Below, piece by piece: positions 34,540 to 47,568 of a stretch of 64,000 nucleotides of DNA. The position numbers were made by a program, and so were the translations under genes. This stretch comes from Lolium rigidum (lineage: Eukaryota > Streptophyta > Magnoliopsida > Poales > Poaceae), in the NCBI RefSeq assembly GCF_022539505.1, contig NC_061512.1, positions 147,481,962 through 147,545,961 on the forward strand. The letters are read 5' to 3'. The notes beneath the pieces are model-generated. The model did not search any database and was not told where the DNA came from. It saw only the letters and a list, made by a program, of their open reading frames with translations. Positions within the stretch are counted from its first letter, which is position 1. Each line of letters opens with the position of its first letter.

Positions 34540-35252
34540 GATCCACCTAGATGTTTCACTTTTTTTCTTCATCCCTTCATGCGGCATGTAGCCATCTTCT
34601 CGAGGAGACCAACCACCTTCTCGCCCGGCAGCTACGCGCCGACCTGACGGCGCCACCGTCCCCATGGGAGGTCGCCGCCGTCGTGGTCCCTTTCCTCCTC
34701 TTTCTCCACCCATTACTACATCACCAATCTTCCCCGCTGATACCTAGCCGATCTGAAGCTCCGCCAGTCTCTCCCCTTCCTCTGATTTGTTCGCGCAGTC
34801 TTGGTGCCGCCGGCGTGTTGTTCCACGGGAGATCGCTGGCCGCTACCTCCATGGATCGGAGGCGGCAAGGGGCCTGTCGATTTTGAGGTCGGCGCCACTC
34901 AGGCGCGGCCAGCCGGGTCGTGGACACGACCGGCCTCGGCACGCGGCAAGGAACATGCGATGCCTCGATGGCTTCGCGTCGACAGCCGGAGATGGATACG
35001 GATCGAGGAGCAGGAGGAGGGACAAGAAAAGGTGGATATGGATAAACCGAGAAAGTCAGTACGAATCCGAGGTCAAGGGGGCAGACAGCAGGGGCACGAG
35101 GTGGACGGCGGTCGCGGCCGCCGGCTTGGCCGGCGTTAACGGCTCAGTGCCCGAGGGATACGTCGCGACGGGGATCTCCGCCAGCCCTGGCGGACAAGAC
35201 TCTTCAACCTCAAGAACAAGGGGCACCGGAAGGCCGGCGTCAGCGCAGGTAA
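34540..35252 (+). other. Captured GC-rich exon-like segment
   Basis: A GC-rich block with long open frames (for example 34551-34886) ends at a consensus donor GCGCAG|GTAAAA (35253), followed by a CT-rich tract. It looks like the first exon of a host gene. I could not recognise the product. The frame content may be compositional. Confidence 0.4.
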
Positions 35253-38200
35253 AATCTCTCTCTCTCTCCCTGCCTTATCTGCACTCCCTCATGGTGGAAG
35301 TCTGTGTGCAAGTCCGGCAAAATCAGCAAGGGGGGCATTCGACACAGCTGCCGCTGGCATCTTTTCAATCGAAGTCAGAGAGATGTCAGCCGTCAGCGGC
35401 GCAAGGATACCTGCTTGGACTTCGCTGGTGATTGCCACACTTGTGCCTCCGCCTCCTCTTCACATCGCGAGACCGTGCGTGAGCGCGTGAGTGAGGGCCA
35501 ATGCTATTTGGGCTTTTTGCACGGTGAGATTTCTATTCTGGACGGTGGCAGTGAATCCTGAATCCCCTCTCCTCCATCTCCAAATAAACCATTGGCCGTC
35601 TCTTCTATAAGTTCAATGCTGGCTAGCTCCGCCTCTGCTAATTTATTTCTCCCCAAATGATTCTCGCCTGATTTTTGACAGCTCTGTATCACACTGACAT
35701 ATACATTTTAGATTTGGATGGTTAGATTTTTACAGGGCTTTAGTGGTATATCTTATAGAAAACCTTTTTTTTTATTACATCTTATAGAAAACCTTATCTC
35801 CATTATTTTTTCCAAACCTCTAACAGTATCTATACCATGTCCGGCCTGTTATTTTTCAGAGACATGGAGATGCATCCTACAAAGATGTAGTAATCTCTTT
35901 CCTTCCTTTTGACTCCTTTTAGGTCTGGATTATTTCAGAAATTATGGATTTCGTAACTAAGCCGAATTTCTGTTTGTGCTTCACATGTTTACCTCGCTTG
36001 CTCTGCAGGTTCCCTTGCCTCCCTTTGTTCTGGTTTTCTGAAGGCAGCTCCTGGCAACCTATTCCACGCCATGGCCATAGATTAGATAGGTATTAATATG
36101 CATATCAATTACATTTAACGTGAACTCATCGGCTCATGCTGAAAAGCTATAGTACATCTCTTAGGGCAGGTTACCCCATACTTCAATAGTTATACTTTTT
36201 TACTGTCCGATTTCAATGCTTCATTGCATGCTGCATTCCGCCTATCGACACTGGTCAAACTTGCAAAGGGCAAATGGTAGTATGGACAGAGTTTGAAAAC
36301 AAACCTGTAGTGTTAGCTGAACTTATTTAACATCAAATTGATCACACTGATGAAGTGGACGAGCCACCTTCTACGAATGCAAATTGACATGTTCTGTTAC
36401 TTTCTTCATGTATCAATTTATGACTTCATGCTGTTTGTTTCAATTTTCTGTAGACAGAAGCCTGACTGGCATCTCAATTCATTATTGGCACATCAGAGAG
36501 CATATACCTGATAAAAATCCTTTCTGTGAAACTATACCGTCTAAGGTAAAAATTAGTTAGCAAAAGTTGCATTATTTTCCTTAGTTTTCTTCGTCCTATT
36601 CGTGCATCCTTACCTTGAGATAAGTTTAGTAGTTCGCTCATGCCATTTATATATTTAACAACTTCATTCTTCTCAAATGTTACAGGTATATACCCATGTA
36701 TCTCATATAGTCATCTGCTGGTATTCCAGTAGAGGAGAGGACCATTTTAGTTATGCCCTTCAAGAAACCAAAGAAACTCTTACGATTAGTATATGATTCA
36801 GAAACTCTTACGATTAGTATATGATTCGTAATTTGCACTCATATTTGATTTTCTTTATACTATGCTACTAAATTATGTGTGTTAAACAAGACATATTTTC
36901 TTCTTTTCAGATAATTAACGTTTGAATTCGATCTGTATGCATTTCAAATGCTACAAGTGTGGTTCTTGAATTGGATCGTATATCTTCATATTAGGATCTT
37001 CAGGTATTTTCCCTCCCCTGTTATATTGGATCATATACCTTTTTTCAAGATCTTCAAATTTTGCATTCCCTATTTTGTCTTATCATCTTCTCTCCCAGTA
37101 AGTGCATAGCTTCTTCTACTCTTGGTGAAATGACGATAGATGAGAGTCAGCTGACACATATGTGGACTTTATTTTATGGTTTTCTCTGATAATCATCCAT
37201 ATATATTTGCTAACCACCAGTAAAGTTAGAAGCGTTGTGGTCCCATGTTGGACTGCGTTCATTTGTTCATTTTAAAAGGCTTTCTGCAATACCTTAAAAC
37301 AATACTATTTGCCAAGTATTTATTTTACGTATGGCCTTCTGCTGTTGCAGAGTTGGTAGTATTACTTTCTTATACCTACATGTAAAGTAATCCCACCTTC
37401 CATCAATCTGTTTTCCTATTAATATGTAAGCTGCACATATACAGGATTTCAACTTTGAAATAGTGTGAACTGGGACGTAAATCTCATGCTCTCATTTTTT
37501 TATTACTGTAGATAGGTTTCTGCTGTACATGTTAGGTCTATTATATTTTGGCACGTTATCTGACTATAATTCTTATTTTTCTGCAGGTGTTAGGTTGCTC
37601 TTTTGAAATGTCGTCTCTCTCACCCCCTCGGTTTCGGGCATTGTGTACTGGAAAGAGTAATCCTGCTTAATTCTTTTCCACTTTTGCGTAGGCAATTTAA
37701 TCTGATGAATATGATTACATCCTATTGTTGCTTACATTTGGTTTTTACACATCATTACTGTAAGGAGGTAACCTGGCTGACATTGCTATTTATGTGCTCA
37801 AAATGTGAGCTGGAGCTTGGATTTTACATTATCCGGTTGTTGGAACATGAAAGACTGACTACCGTTTAGCTTTATTTGCATTTCATGCCATCAAAAGTTT
37901 ATTGGAGGAAAAAGATTCTAGCAAACTAAGGAAAAAAGGTTCAGTCCTCTGTCTAAGGTAGACCCTTGCCTTCAAATATTCCTTACGAAATGATGTCACT
38001 ATTGTTGGGGAGCAGTTCTGTCGATGGCAAGGATATATTATTTAGCTGACGGTTTTGAGGAAAGTACTATGTTTTGATTCTCAGCTTTTAGTTGTTCGTA
38101 CCGACCTACTCCTATGCTCATGATTTATTTTTTATTTAGATAAATCAAATTTATCATAGATAACTGAGACATGGACTATTTAGGTTGGCTTGCAATTTTT

Positions 38201-38893
38201 TCAGGGAATGGTATTTTATTGTATTGCACTGAAGTTCTGCGTGGGACAAGTATGCAAGCTGAATTTCTTCATGCATGTTGGCATGAATTAATTAGTATTA
38301 TCATGATTTCATAAGATATCATGTAATTCATTATGCTTTGCACCACTTTCACTATGCAGATTTCATAGCTAGATGTAAATAATGTAATGCATCTTTGTTG
38401 TCTCTTTATCTAGAGATCTTATTGTGGCCTCATGATTTTTTTCGAATGTACACTGTATACCTATACATGATACAACTATGGCGCAATTTGCATGCCCTCT
38501 AACTGGGTAGATAAGTGCCAATATCAGTTTTAGACCTACTTTACATGATAAGTTAAGTTGGGTTTTTTTCTTTACAGATGTATCTGCAACGTCACTCTGA
38601 ACTTCTTCAGGGATGTCACGTGGAACTAGGCTGGGGCCATCATTTCAGTTATAAACTTCTGCAGAGAAAAAAATTATTTCTATTGTTCACCATTTATATA
38701 TGTTACATTTGTATAGTCATCTTTCGACAAAATTACATAGTTACCAGGTTTCTCCAAGTCACCCTGTTATCAATCCAATTGTTTCTCTTCTTTCTTAAGT
38801 TTATCTATGCTTTGTCTCTATATCATCACCAGTGTTTCTCTTCAGACATAAAAACCATCAACAACAAAATCTTCTTTCATCCTAGACAGCATA
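35253..38893. other. Intron-like AT-rich Helitron interior
   Basis: T-rich sequence with several TTTCTGCAGGT-like junctions (36003, 37583) typical of plant introns carried by a captured gene. It contains a short tandem duplication at about 36775-36825 (GAAACTCTTACGATTAGTAT twice). No domain was recognised. Confidence 0.45.
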
Positions 38894-38926
38894 GGCGCGG
38901 CGTGCGCCGCGCCGCACACTTCCTAG
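38894..38926 (+). other. Helitron 3' terminus 1: GC hairpin plus CTAG
   Basis: GGCGCGGCG-tg-CGCCGCGCC (9-bp perfect stem, 38894-38913) lies nine bases before CTAG (38923-38926), and a T follows. This is the textbook Helitron termination hairpin. Confidence 0.75.
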
Positions 38927-40386
38927 TACTATATATAAAAGCTGACCACTTTTGCTTCAACCTCATTCACTTGGTTACTGTTGATGCACATGAATAGTAC
39001 CATATGAAAATTGCTACATGAACACTACTTTTGGAAAAAATAAAACCATCTCTTAACTTTTTTAACCTAGCAAAATACTACTACCTACTTCTACGTTATC
39101 TTGAAAATATATAGTAACTTCACATATATATCTGTCACCTATACTACTGTCATCTCTCTTAGCCGGAGAAATACTATAACCCTTTTAAATTGTATCTTTG
39201 GAAAAATATATTCGCTCCACCCTCCTCCATCTCTTTTAGCCGGAAGAAATACTATCTGCGAACAAAAAACACTTCACTGGCTCTTTTTGCTGGGAAAATA
39301 ACATGGTATGCCCTCACAAAAATGATTTTTCACGCTGGCAGTATTTAAAGACTCTCATGGTAATTTCTCGAAGCAGTAACTACCTATAATTTCCCAAAAA
39401 TCAATTTCTCGATGCAATCCTTGAACATCAACAGTAGTTTTCCGGTGTCCACTATGAAATAGATCATTAAGTACCTAATATTTAATTATTTAAGGGCGCA
39501 TATTCCATCAACGATAATTTCTCAACAGTGTAAAAGTGTGGTAATTTCAACCTCAAGTTTAGATTCATCAGTAATTTTCCAGGAGATGAAACTACCTATA
39601 TTTTTTTAGAAAGCAATTTCTCAGTATACGTCTTGAACATTGCCGATGTCAACTACGAAACACGCCGTTAAATACCTACTATTAATTTTTGAAGGCCCGC
39701 ATATTTGTCCACCGGTCATTTTGCAACGACGCGCAAGGGTAGTAATTTTTACACGTACCTTCAACCTCAACCGTGGTTCTGGACAGTGATTAACCGCAGA
39801 TATTTCTTTAGTACTTCATAATTCTTCAATGGTGATTCAATAAAAGTACAACATCCGCCCCCACTTTTACTCGGGAAAAATAATGTTGTGTTCTTCTACG
39901 GTAACATCGAAAATATATACTTACTTCACCATCCGTCACATTTCACCTGAGATGACCTTCTTTTACTCTATCACCCGTTGCCACTTTCGGCCGGAGAAAT
40001 GCTACTACCATTTCCTTTTGTAGCAACATCGAAAACAAAATCATTCCAACATCCGTCGCCTATTTCACCAGCACTTTTGCGGTACTTCATAACCCCTGAT
40101 ATTGTTTTATTTCTACAATATTTTAACCAACGAGTTAGAAACAAAAGCACTGAACCATTCGCCGCCTATTTCACTGGCACTTACGCGATACTTCAGCAGT
40201 CCAAATATTGTATTATTTCTACAAAAGTGTAACCAACGGTCTCGATACCAAATGCGTGGTCCAGTTTTAGATGTTTGTTCAGATTTTTTTTGAAAAGGAA
40301 TTTGGCACTCTTAAACCTAAAAAACGTTGTTTTTAAAAAAGAATATCGCACGGCAGACAACACGCGCCGCGCCGCAAACTTCCTAG
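38927..40386 (+). mobile_element. Second Helitron segment in tandem
   Basis: It starts TACTATATATAAAAGCTGAC directly after the first CTAG and ends CGCCGCGCCGCAAACTTCCTAG. Its last 22 bases match the first segment's end at 21 of 22 positions. Inside lie degenerate repeats of the phrase AGCCGG(A)AGAAATACTA and no ORF of interest. The left arm of its terminal hairpin is degraded. Confidence 0.6.
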
Positions 40387-40499
40387 TTAGATACAAAATG
40401 TACGTCTGTTGCAATCGCTGGATTCTCAGCGATTTGACGGTGCGCGTCCCTGTGTGGGGCCAGCCGCCGACCACGCTCTCTCCTTTTCTTTCTGCGTTC

Positions 40500-41060
40500 T
40501 ATGAATTTTTTTTGTGCGGCTAGGGTTCATATCATCATATGGCGCAGGGCCGTCGCCGCCGCTGCCTACCTCCCGGCGCCAGCCGCCGCGCTCCGCCCCC
40601 GCCTACTCTGCTCCCTATCGGAAGAGGTCGCCGGCGGCTAGCTGCGGCGACACACCGGAGAAAGATCCAGCCGCTGACGAGCCCCCTCCGCCGTCCGTCT
40701 CCTGCCGCTGGACTGGGCTGGTCTGCAGGTCAGTGTCCCTTCCTCCTATATCTTCTTCTTCTTCTTGGCCAGAGCTTCGTTTTCGCCGGCGTCAATGCCT
40801 CACAGACCCTGCGGCGCCTTCCTCTATCTTCTGCCGCTGGGCGGTGGGTGGTGTGCGCTGGCCTCTCTATCCTGTCCCGGAGTCCCGGGCCAAACCCTAC
40901 CCATCCTAGCTCGCCTCCCTCCCTCGACCACCCCACGCTCCGTGCACCTCCGGCCGGGTCGCCGCCCGGCCTGGGCCACTCTCTCCAGCCGCGGCAGCAA
41001 CCTCGCCGTTGTGCCTGAGATGTGTCGCCGCTGCATCTCATCCAGATTGCCGCACATGTA
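40500..41060 (+). other. Captured GC-rich first-exon-like segment
   Basis: A GC-rich block with an ATG at 40539 (MAQGRRRRCLPPGASRR) and donor-like CTGCAG|GTCAGT at about 40730. Open frames in several registers have no recognised domain. It is followed by intron-like sequence and the exon at 41199. Confidence 0.35.
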
Positions 41061-41198
41061 GAGTCGATGGTACAGGTGCTCGGTTTTCTTCATTTTACCT
41101 GCAAATTGAACTGAAACTATCCCCCATTCTATCAGCTTCGCATATAACCGAGCATGTCTAAACGTTCCTATTTTTCTTGGATTTGGGGGGCCGGCAGG

Positions 41199-41261
41199 GA
41201 AAGATGCTGCTGGCCAAGTTCAAGTATAACATCCTGCTCGGCGACTCGAAGAAGCACAAGG
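41199..41261 (+). other. Short captured exon
   Basis: The acceptor GGCCGGCAG precedes 63 bases open as GKMLLAKFKYNILLGDSKKH-K, followed by AAG|GTAGTG. The bracketed sequence looks like a real internal exon. The parent family was not recognised. Confidence 0.45.
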
Positions 41262-44200
41262 TAGTGTACGAGGTGAGGCATGCACGGATCATGATTAATT
41301 AGCTCGCCTGGTTCAGTATAAATTTCATGATCCTCTTTGCTTGCTGGGCTTGTGGTCAATCGGGACCCTGAGCCCAGTTGTCCAGTTATTGATTTGGATT
41401 CAATCCTAAGCTATTTTTCAGCTATGCAATTTTTTTTCTAGGCAGAGAATTTATTAGTCTGGCGTAGGGTCATGTCTTGGCCTGGGTATCAACGTAAGCA
41501 ACTAAGGATGCTCCTTTTGCCTGCAGTTTGGCATGCTTTCTTGAGCTGTTCAATGAGATTGTCTGTGAGGAATAATTGGTTTTTTCAGTGTCGAATATTT
41601 TTTGTTTCAGAGTACATCTGTCTAAAAGAATGGTGTTTAAAAACTGATTTTACCATGGTTTCTAAAGGTCTTACTGCAAAAAATATTTACTAGGTATCGT
41701 GCTGCATTGCTGTCATTTTAACCACAATGTTTGATCCTCCTTTTCTTTGTTTCTTATCACAAGTTCACAACAACACGTGGTAAAGTTGCAGTGATGTAGA
41801 GTTACGTATTAATATATAAATGGCTTGCGAGGTAAGGAGTGTTGGAATGACAGATACTGATAGCTAAGTCTTGCTGCATGGTCACATTAATCAAAGGCGT
41901 AAGCGTGTTTAAATGTGAGCCATTTCAGGCCCACATTTAATTTGTTTATCTAAAAATGTGGAGCTCGAGTTCAATACTGAACTTTGGATGCCATGTGTTT
42001 ATTATTTCACAAATAGATTAATTTTGTGAAGAAGAACAGCAATTTTCAGAAGTATCGCACGTAAGTTCACAACAATTTGGAATGACTAGCTCTTACGGTT
42101 GTAGCAACAGAGATTCCATAAGTGTTGCAGGTAAAAAGAAACGTTTGCTTATCCTCATGTTGCCTGGCATTCTAATCTGTCACCGGAAGCATTGCCCAAC
42201 ATCCAAACACACCACCAGTTGGTGGAGGTGTCACTCTTTATATTATCTCTGCAAGGTGAGAGTATTGTTACTAAGAATTCATAATGGCGGCTAGCCACAC
42301 TATGGATGATCTAAACTTCAACTCATTTGTCTATCCCGACCCAGTTCTATTTGACAAATCTTAAAACATACTCCATCCGTTTCTAAATATAGCGTGTATA
42401 GTTTTTGGCATGAAAATTAAAGAACGCATATGGAGAGAAAATTACACCGGTTTTTGGCATGAAAATTAAAGAACGCATATGGAGAGAAAATTACACCGGT
42501 TTTTGGACAGATTAATTCTGACTAATTGGCGTGATAAAATAGAGATGCTTGCATGAAATACGAAAATTAATCAAATTCCTAAAAAAGTATCCAGACGAGT
42601 GATGCAACGCAATACACACTATATTTCAGATTTTTCTCAAAAAGCTATACACCTTATATCAAGGAACAAAGGGATTATGTTTTGTTTGCATGTGATGCGT
42701 GATAGTTTATTTTGTCCTTGATCATCTTCTAGGTAGTTTATGCAGACATGTATGGCAACTATTGATTTTCCTTATCTACTTTGTTTGAAGATTATTTCTG
42801 CATAATAAGATGACAACTTATAATTGATTTAAGTATGTTGTTGTCCATCTCTGTTGCATGTTCCTTTAAATAGCAAGTGCACGCTTCTGCATTAACAGGC
42901 GAGGAGACCACAACACTTTATACTTAGTTTGCATACCCTTTTGCCTATTATGTATATATCCATTCTCCCTTGGTTTTGGGACACATAAGACATGAAATTA
43001 CATTCATTCTTCACGGTGGTTGTACATCTTACATGCTTACTATATATATTATACATATGATAAACATGATGCTGCATTAAAATCCATTGATATAGATCAG
43101 ATGTTGTCCGTATGTTGCATCTTACAAAAATCGTCCATCTTCTGCTTTTTGTGTGTATGTGACAATAAATCATTATGCTCTCCTGATGAATAAAGCCATA
43201 TAGGTAATGCAGATCTAGGGTATATTTAGATGAATGCAGGTTTTAGCATTTGATTGCCTACACATGTGTGCTTTGATTCTCTAATGTCAAATATTTATGA
43301 TGGGAGATTATTGTGAATTTCCTATAGGCAGTAGGTAGGCCTTGGCGGAGCTAGAAACTGAATAATGATGCACAATATTGTTCTAACTTCATCGACCACA
43401 CTGGCATTTAGGAGAGTACAAATTGTTGCTTTGTGTGATTATCATTATATGTCATGAACGAACTTTAGGTTTCTACCGCTGTGATCAATCTTGGCCATCC
43501 ACTTCGGCCTGTGAGATGGTTTGCTCTATAATGTTGCCTCCCTCGATTCTCTTACTTGACTCTGGCTTCTACACTGTGTTGGGCCCATTTTTAGGGACAT
43601 AAATCAAAGAACTGAAATGTAAAATTTGAAGAAAAATAGTGATAAGCAAGTACCATATTTGGTAGTTGTTATGGTCATGAATTTGGCCCTGATTTGATTA
43701 TGTCAATGTGTTCAGACTGTTACTACATTGTTGATCTTCCTTTTGTTAAAACAATTCAAGCTATATTATTGATCTTGATTTGAGCAACGAACCGAGTGAA
43801 CCTGGTTGATTAATGAAGTTAAATTATTTGGATCTAGCTAGCAACTCAATAAATGTTATCATTGGGCTACAGGAGTGTTTTTTTTTAAGTATGTGTGAAT
43901 AGCCCGAACTTTCCTGAATCTCTGAGGCCTACACTGCACATACATTAACCAGAAGCTTAAAACTACCCCTGGAAGCAATACTAGAAAAGAGTTAATGGTA
44001 GTCTACTATAGTATACTACCCAGTTTGCATTGTGCCCAAAGTGACAATAAGAATCCAGTACTTCTCCTTTGCTTTAGGTTGTAGAATGGCTAATTATTTA
44101 ATGGTATAACTTGAAATTTCTTTCTAGCTCACGGTCATTATGGTGCATCAATTCTCTTGCACTTTGACTATTACCATAGCCCATCTGAATGATGGTGATT

Positions 44201-45838
44201 TTGTCACGCAAAAACTGGCATAAACGGATAAATGGGTAGCTCCAAGTGGCTATGTGTATCCATAAGTTCATAACAAACGATGCTTGCAAATGTTTCATTA
44301 AACGTTGCTGGTAAAAGGGAAGCATGAACTTCTGTTTGTCTGTTTTTCTGACATTTTACGTTGAGCATACCACCCCTGGTTTATGTTTGGCATCAATAGC
44401 TCAAAATATAGCAGGCCAAATTCAGTTTACCACACTCATGTTAGAAGACGAAAGTACATACTTTGCTCCTGATTGAAGTGCAAATTCACCTGAATTAGTT
44501 ATGTATTTGTTTTTCCTTCGGGAACAAAAATTCTGCAGTAAGACTTTCTATTATGTTCCTGTGCAACCTCCACTAATATTTTCTTTGTGCTTTGTTGTTA
44601 TGGCAACTGAAAAACGGGTTTAATCTTTCTTTTCTCCGATGTTCTCCAGTCCATTTACGTTGGTGGCAGAGGCGGGACTAGAGGTGTTAATGTTAGTACA
44701 AGATGGGAATGCTCACTGGCAGACTGATAGCACTATCTTGCAATGTGTTATCTGGTAATAAGATCACTCCTACTCACATAACCGTTTACTCTGCATTGCT
44801 ATGTTGCTTGAAAAGTTTAGTATGCCTCCATGTCATATACTCTTATTTTGTTGCCATATAGTTATATATTTCTTTCTAGAATTAGCTGGGTGAGATGTCC
44901 CTTACCTAAAAACATATTCTACCTTGAGACATTCATATTTATGTTATGGACTTCAAAATAGTACTACTCTCGAAAGAGATAAATCCAGATGGTAAGATTC
45001 AAATGTGATTAGCGTTGGCATTATGCATACTTATTTCACTGATTTATAGCCATACTTTACTTTGGGTTCATTCCTATATCTCATGAAGCAATTTATCATC
45101 TATGGTTGTCCCATTTAAGGCATACCATATTCAGTTGCTTGTGGATTGTGGCCGTATGCTACCTGCCGTATTTTAGGGATTGGGCAATCAACAACAGTAG
45201 CACAATGGTCTTTTGACCTACTCTCTTTGTTGTTCTACTTTGGAATGGCCCCAAAGGGCCTAGCTGTATCATTGATAACATCGGTGGGGGTATAATTTAC
45301 AAAGGAGATTTTACAGAAAGGACCCTAACAGATGACAAGAAAATCAATCAGGTCTTTCTCCATGGCTAACTGTCCTTGCCGCCACCAGGGCGAAGACCAC
45401 TTGGGTCCGCAAACTCAAAGAACATGGGTCCGCAAACTCAAAGAACGCCAATGAGAATACATTGAAGGGCCTTGGAACTGGAGGTTGTTCTAACTATTTT
45501 GTTCTATTCTTGACCTGTAGAAAATTAAAGTAGCAAAGCTACACTTAGTTCTAAGTTTTGTTGTACAAATTGACTCTCTTTAGGATGACCAAATTCCTCC
45601 AATGTTCATTGTTATACATATTGATTGTTGATACTCTCCGCCTGTAAGTTCAGGGATCTTGCCATTTTTATTCATTGGCTTATTTGTCATGATCCCAGGG
45701 AAGTTAAAATTGATTTTGAGTGGTCTACTAACACCCTATGGTAGAAAGTATTTCCTCTGCGGTCATAGTGTGTTACCAGTTTTGTTTATCACATGAACTA
45801 TGAAAATGCATTATTATTTTTCCCTCTTTTGCGCCGGC
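41262..45838. other. Intron-like Helitron interior, third segment
   Basis: AT-rich sequence with no ORF above chance apart from a nested MITE. An acceptor-like GCGCCGGCAG at 45831-45840 opens a last short segment before the Helitron end. Confidence 0.45.
42371..42675. mobile_element. Stowaway-like (Tc1/mariner) MITE
   Basis: Starts CTCCATCCGTTTCTAAATAT and ends ATATCAAGGAACAAAGGGAT, degenerate inverted forms of the Stowaway consensus, flanked by TA at 42369-42370 and 42676-42677. A segment of about 50 bp (TTTTTGGCATGAAAATTAAA onward) is directly duplicated at about 42400 and 42450. Confidence 0.75.
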
Positions 45839-45906
45839 AGTGGTTGAGAAGACCCAAATGACTGCAATGCTACCACGACAGCCACGCTATGTCAGGACGA
45901 AATGCA

Positions 45907-45932
45907 GGCGGCGAAGCGCGCCTTTCATCTAG
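45907..45932 (+). other. Helitron 3' terminus 3
   Basis: GGCGGCGAAGCGCGCC (partial stem) lies seven bases before CTAG, with T next. The tail CTTTCATCTAG differs from the other two 3' ends, so a different Helitron family supplied it. Confidence 0.6.
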
Positions 45933-45959
45933 TAAATGACAACTCCGATTTAAAATCTA

Positions 45960-47150
45960 TTTTCAGTTATTAGTCGGTCTCGAGGAGATCTTTAAAACTA
46001 GCACCCATGTTGATATGTTTCGACAACTTTATTTTTGGATTAAAAGTAATCAACCCTTAAATACTTTATTTATCAAACGTAAATTTAAAAAGTTACCAAC
46101 CCCAAAATTTAATTTCATATGATATATTGTAAATCATTTATTAGCTCACAAATTATCAATATATGAGTATTTCCTTTTTGGTATATTTTCAATGATAAAT
46201 ATAAATAACTACTAACCCTAAAAAGTTAATTTAATTTAGAATAATTTAGAAATTCTGTTTTTATTTACAAGCTATCAACCCGGTGCCTGTTATTTATAAA
46301 AGGTAAATTTAAATAACTGCCAACCCAAAAAAAAAGTTCATTTAGAATATTTTAGCGATTTTTCTAGTTTACAAGCTATCAAAGCGATGTCCCATTATTT
46401 ATCAACCGTAAATATGAATAACTACCAACCCTTAAAAGATAATTTCATTTAGAATATTTTAGCGAATCTTTTTAGTTTACAAACTATCAATTCGGTGACC
46501 CCATTATTAATCAACGGTAAATATAAATAATTACCAACCGTAAAAACCTTATTTCATTTAGAATATTTTACCCCTCTTTTTTAATTTAAAAGCTATCAAC
46601 CCGGTGCCCCATTATTTATCAACGGTAAATATAAAAACCTAGCAATCCTAGGAAGCTAATTTCTTTTAGAATATTTTAGCGACATTTTTTTTAGTTTACA
46701 AGCTATCAACTCGGTACCCCGTTATTTATCAATGGTAATTAATATAAATAACTATCGATCCTAAAAAGATAATTTCATTTAGAATATTTTAGCGACTATT
46801 TCTTAGTTTACAAGCTATCAACCGGTGCCCCGTTATTTATCAACGGTAAATATAAATAACTACCAACCCTAAAAATTATTTCATTTAGAAATATTTTAAC
46901 GACTATTTTTTAATTTTCAAGCTATCAACCCGGTGACCCGTTATTTATCAATAATAAATATAAATATCAGTAGTAAATATAAATAACTATCAACCCAAAA
47001 AAGTTAATTTCATTTAGAATATATTAGCAACTCTTTTTTTTACAAGTTATCAACATTGTGGGCTGTTATTTATCAATGGTAAATATAGAGCAACCCTAAA
47101 AAGTAAATTTCATTTGGAATATTTTAGAAACTTTTTTTAGCTTAATTAAA
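45960..47150. repeat. Degenerate AT-rich repeats of about 110 bp, array 2
   Basis: Roughly ten copies of the unit seen in array 1 (GTTTACAAGCTATCAACCCG, TTATTTATCAACGGTAAATA, TTTAGAATATTTTAGCGAC), in the same orientation. Confidence 0.8.
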
Positions 47151-47340
47151 AATGATACTTTATTTGAGTAGCAAGTGGTAGTTCATTTGAGTTGCAAGTG
47201 AATACAACACCCGTTATTTCCTCCTAAAAACCATTAGCCCGAGAAAGGGAATTATAAAAATTAATCCAAAAAAGCATGAATTACCTTACGAAATAACACC
47301 AAAAAGAGAATTGGTAAAAGGGAATATAAAAAGAGAATTG

Positions 47341-47565
47341 TCAGAAATGAAACTAGGAAACAACCAAATTTGGTCGGCGGAAAAGTTAAAAGCACCGGAT
47401 TCGTGGGATTTTGCAGGAACTCGTGAATTAAATGCGCGATATTAACGAGGGAACTAAATCCGCGGGATTAAAATGATTGGAAATAGAATTAACGGCGAAC
47501 AAATTAAATGCACAATTATAAACAGAAGGAAATTAAATGCGCGGGATTAACGCGACCAGAAGTAC
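47341..47565. repeat. Short AATTAAATGCGCGG repeats
   Basis: (G)GAATTAAATGCGCGG(G/A)ATTAACG-like phrases recur here and again at 48719-48790, on both sides of the Harbinger-like element. They are one tract that was split by it. Confidence 0.6.
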
Positions 47566-47568
47566 TAA

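Larger units (their letters stand above)
34178..45932 (+). mobile_element. Composite Helitron insertion with three consecutive Helitron-type 3' ends
   Basis: The left flank ...TTTTATCTCA and the right flank TAAATGACAACTCCGATTTA reconstitute the host repeat (compare TTTTATCTCACAAACGACAACTCC at 13760-13785). The insertion therefore occupies 34178-45932 between A and T. It ends ...CATCTAG at 45932. Internal 3'-type ends CTTCCTAG occur at 38926 and 40386. The starts at 34194 and 38932 share TATATAAAAGCT(A/G)ACC. No Rep/helicase ORF was found. Exon-like segments imply captured host genes. Confidence 0.7.
33606..47340. repeat. AT-rich repeat unit, copy 2 (33606-34177 plus 45933-47340, split by Helitron insertion)
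   Basis: Direct-orientation counterpart of copy 1. Shared landmarks are GCCTAGCTAGCGGT, GATCAGTTTTGGACAAAA, CTCACAAACGACAACTTCGA, the 110-bp array, and a common tail (GAGTAGCAAGTGGTAGTTCA, then CCCGTTATTTCCTCCTAAAA and TTAGCCCGAGAAAGGGAATT). It is uninterrupted at the position where copy 1 carries its Helitron. Confidence 0.75.

Noticed and set aside
38927..40386. Second Helitron as a normal nested insertion
   Set aside because: The base before its start is the G of the previous CTAG, not A, so standard A/T insertion does not fit; tandem replication is favoured.
40514..41061. Complete gene in the third Helitron segment
   Set aside because: GC-rich exon-like block with several open frames but no domain and no continuous spliced model; kept only as captured exon candidates.
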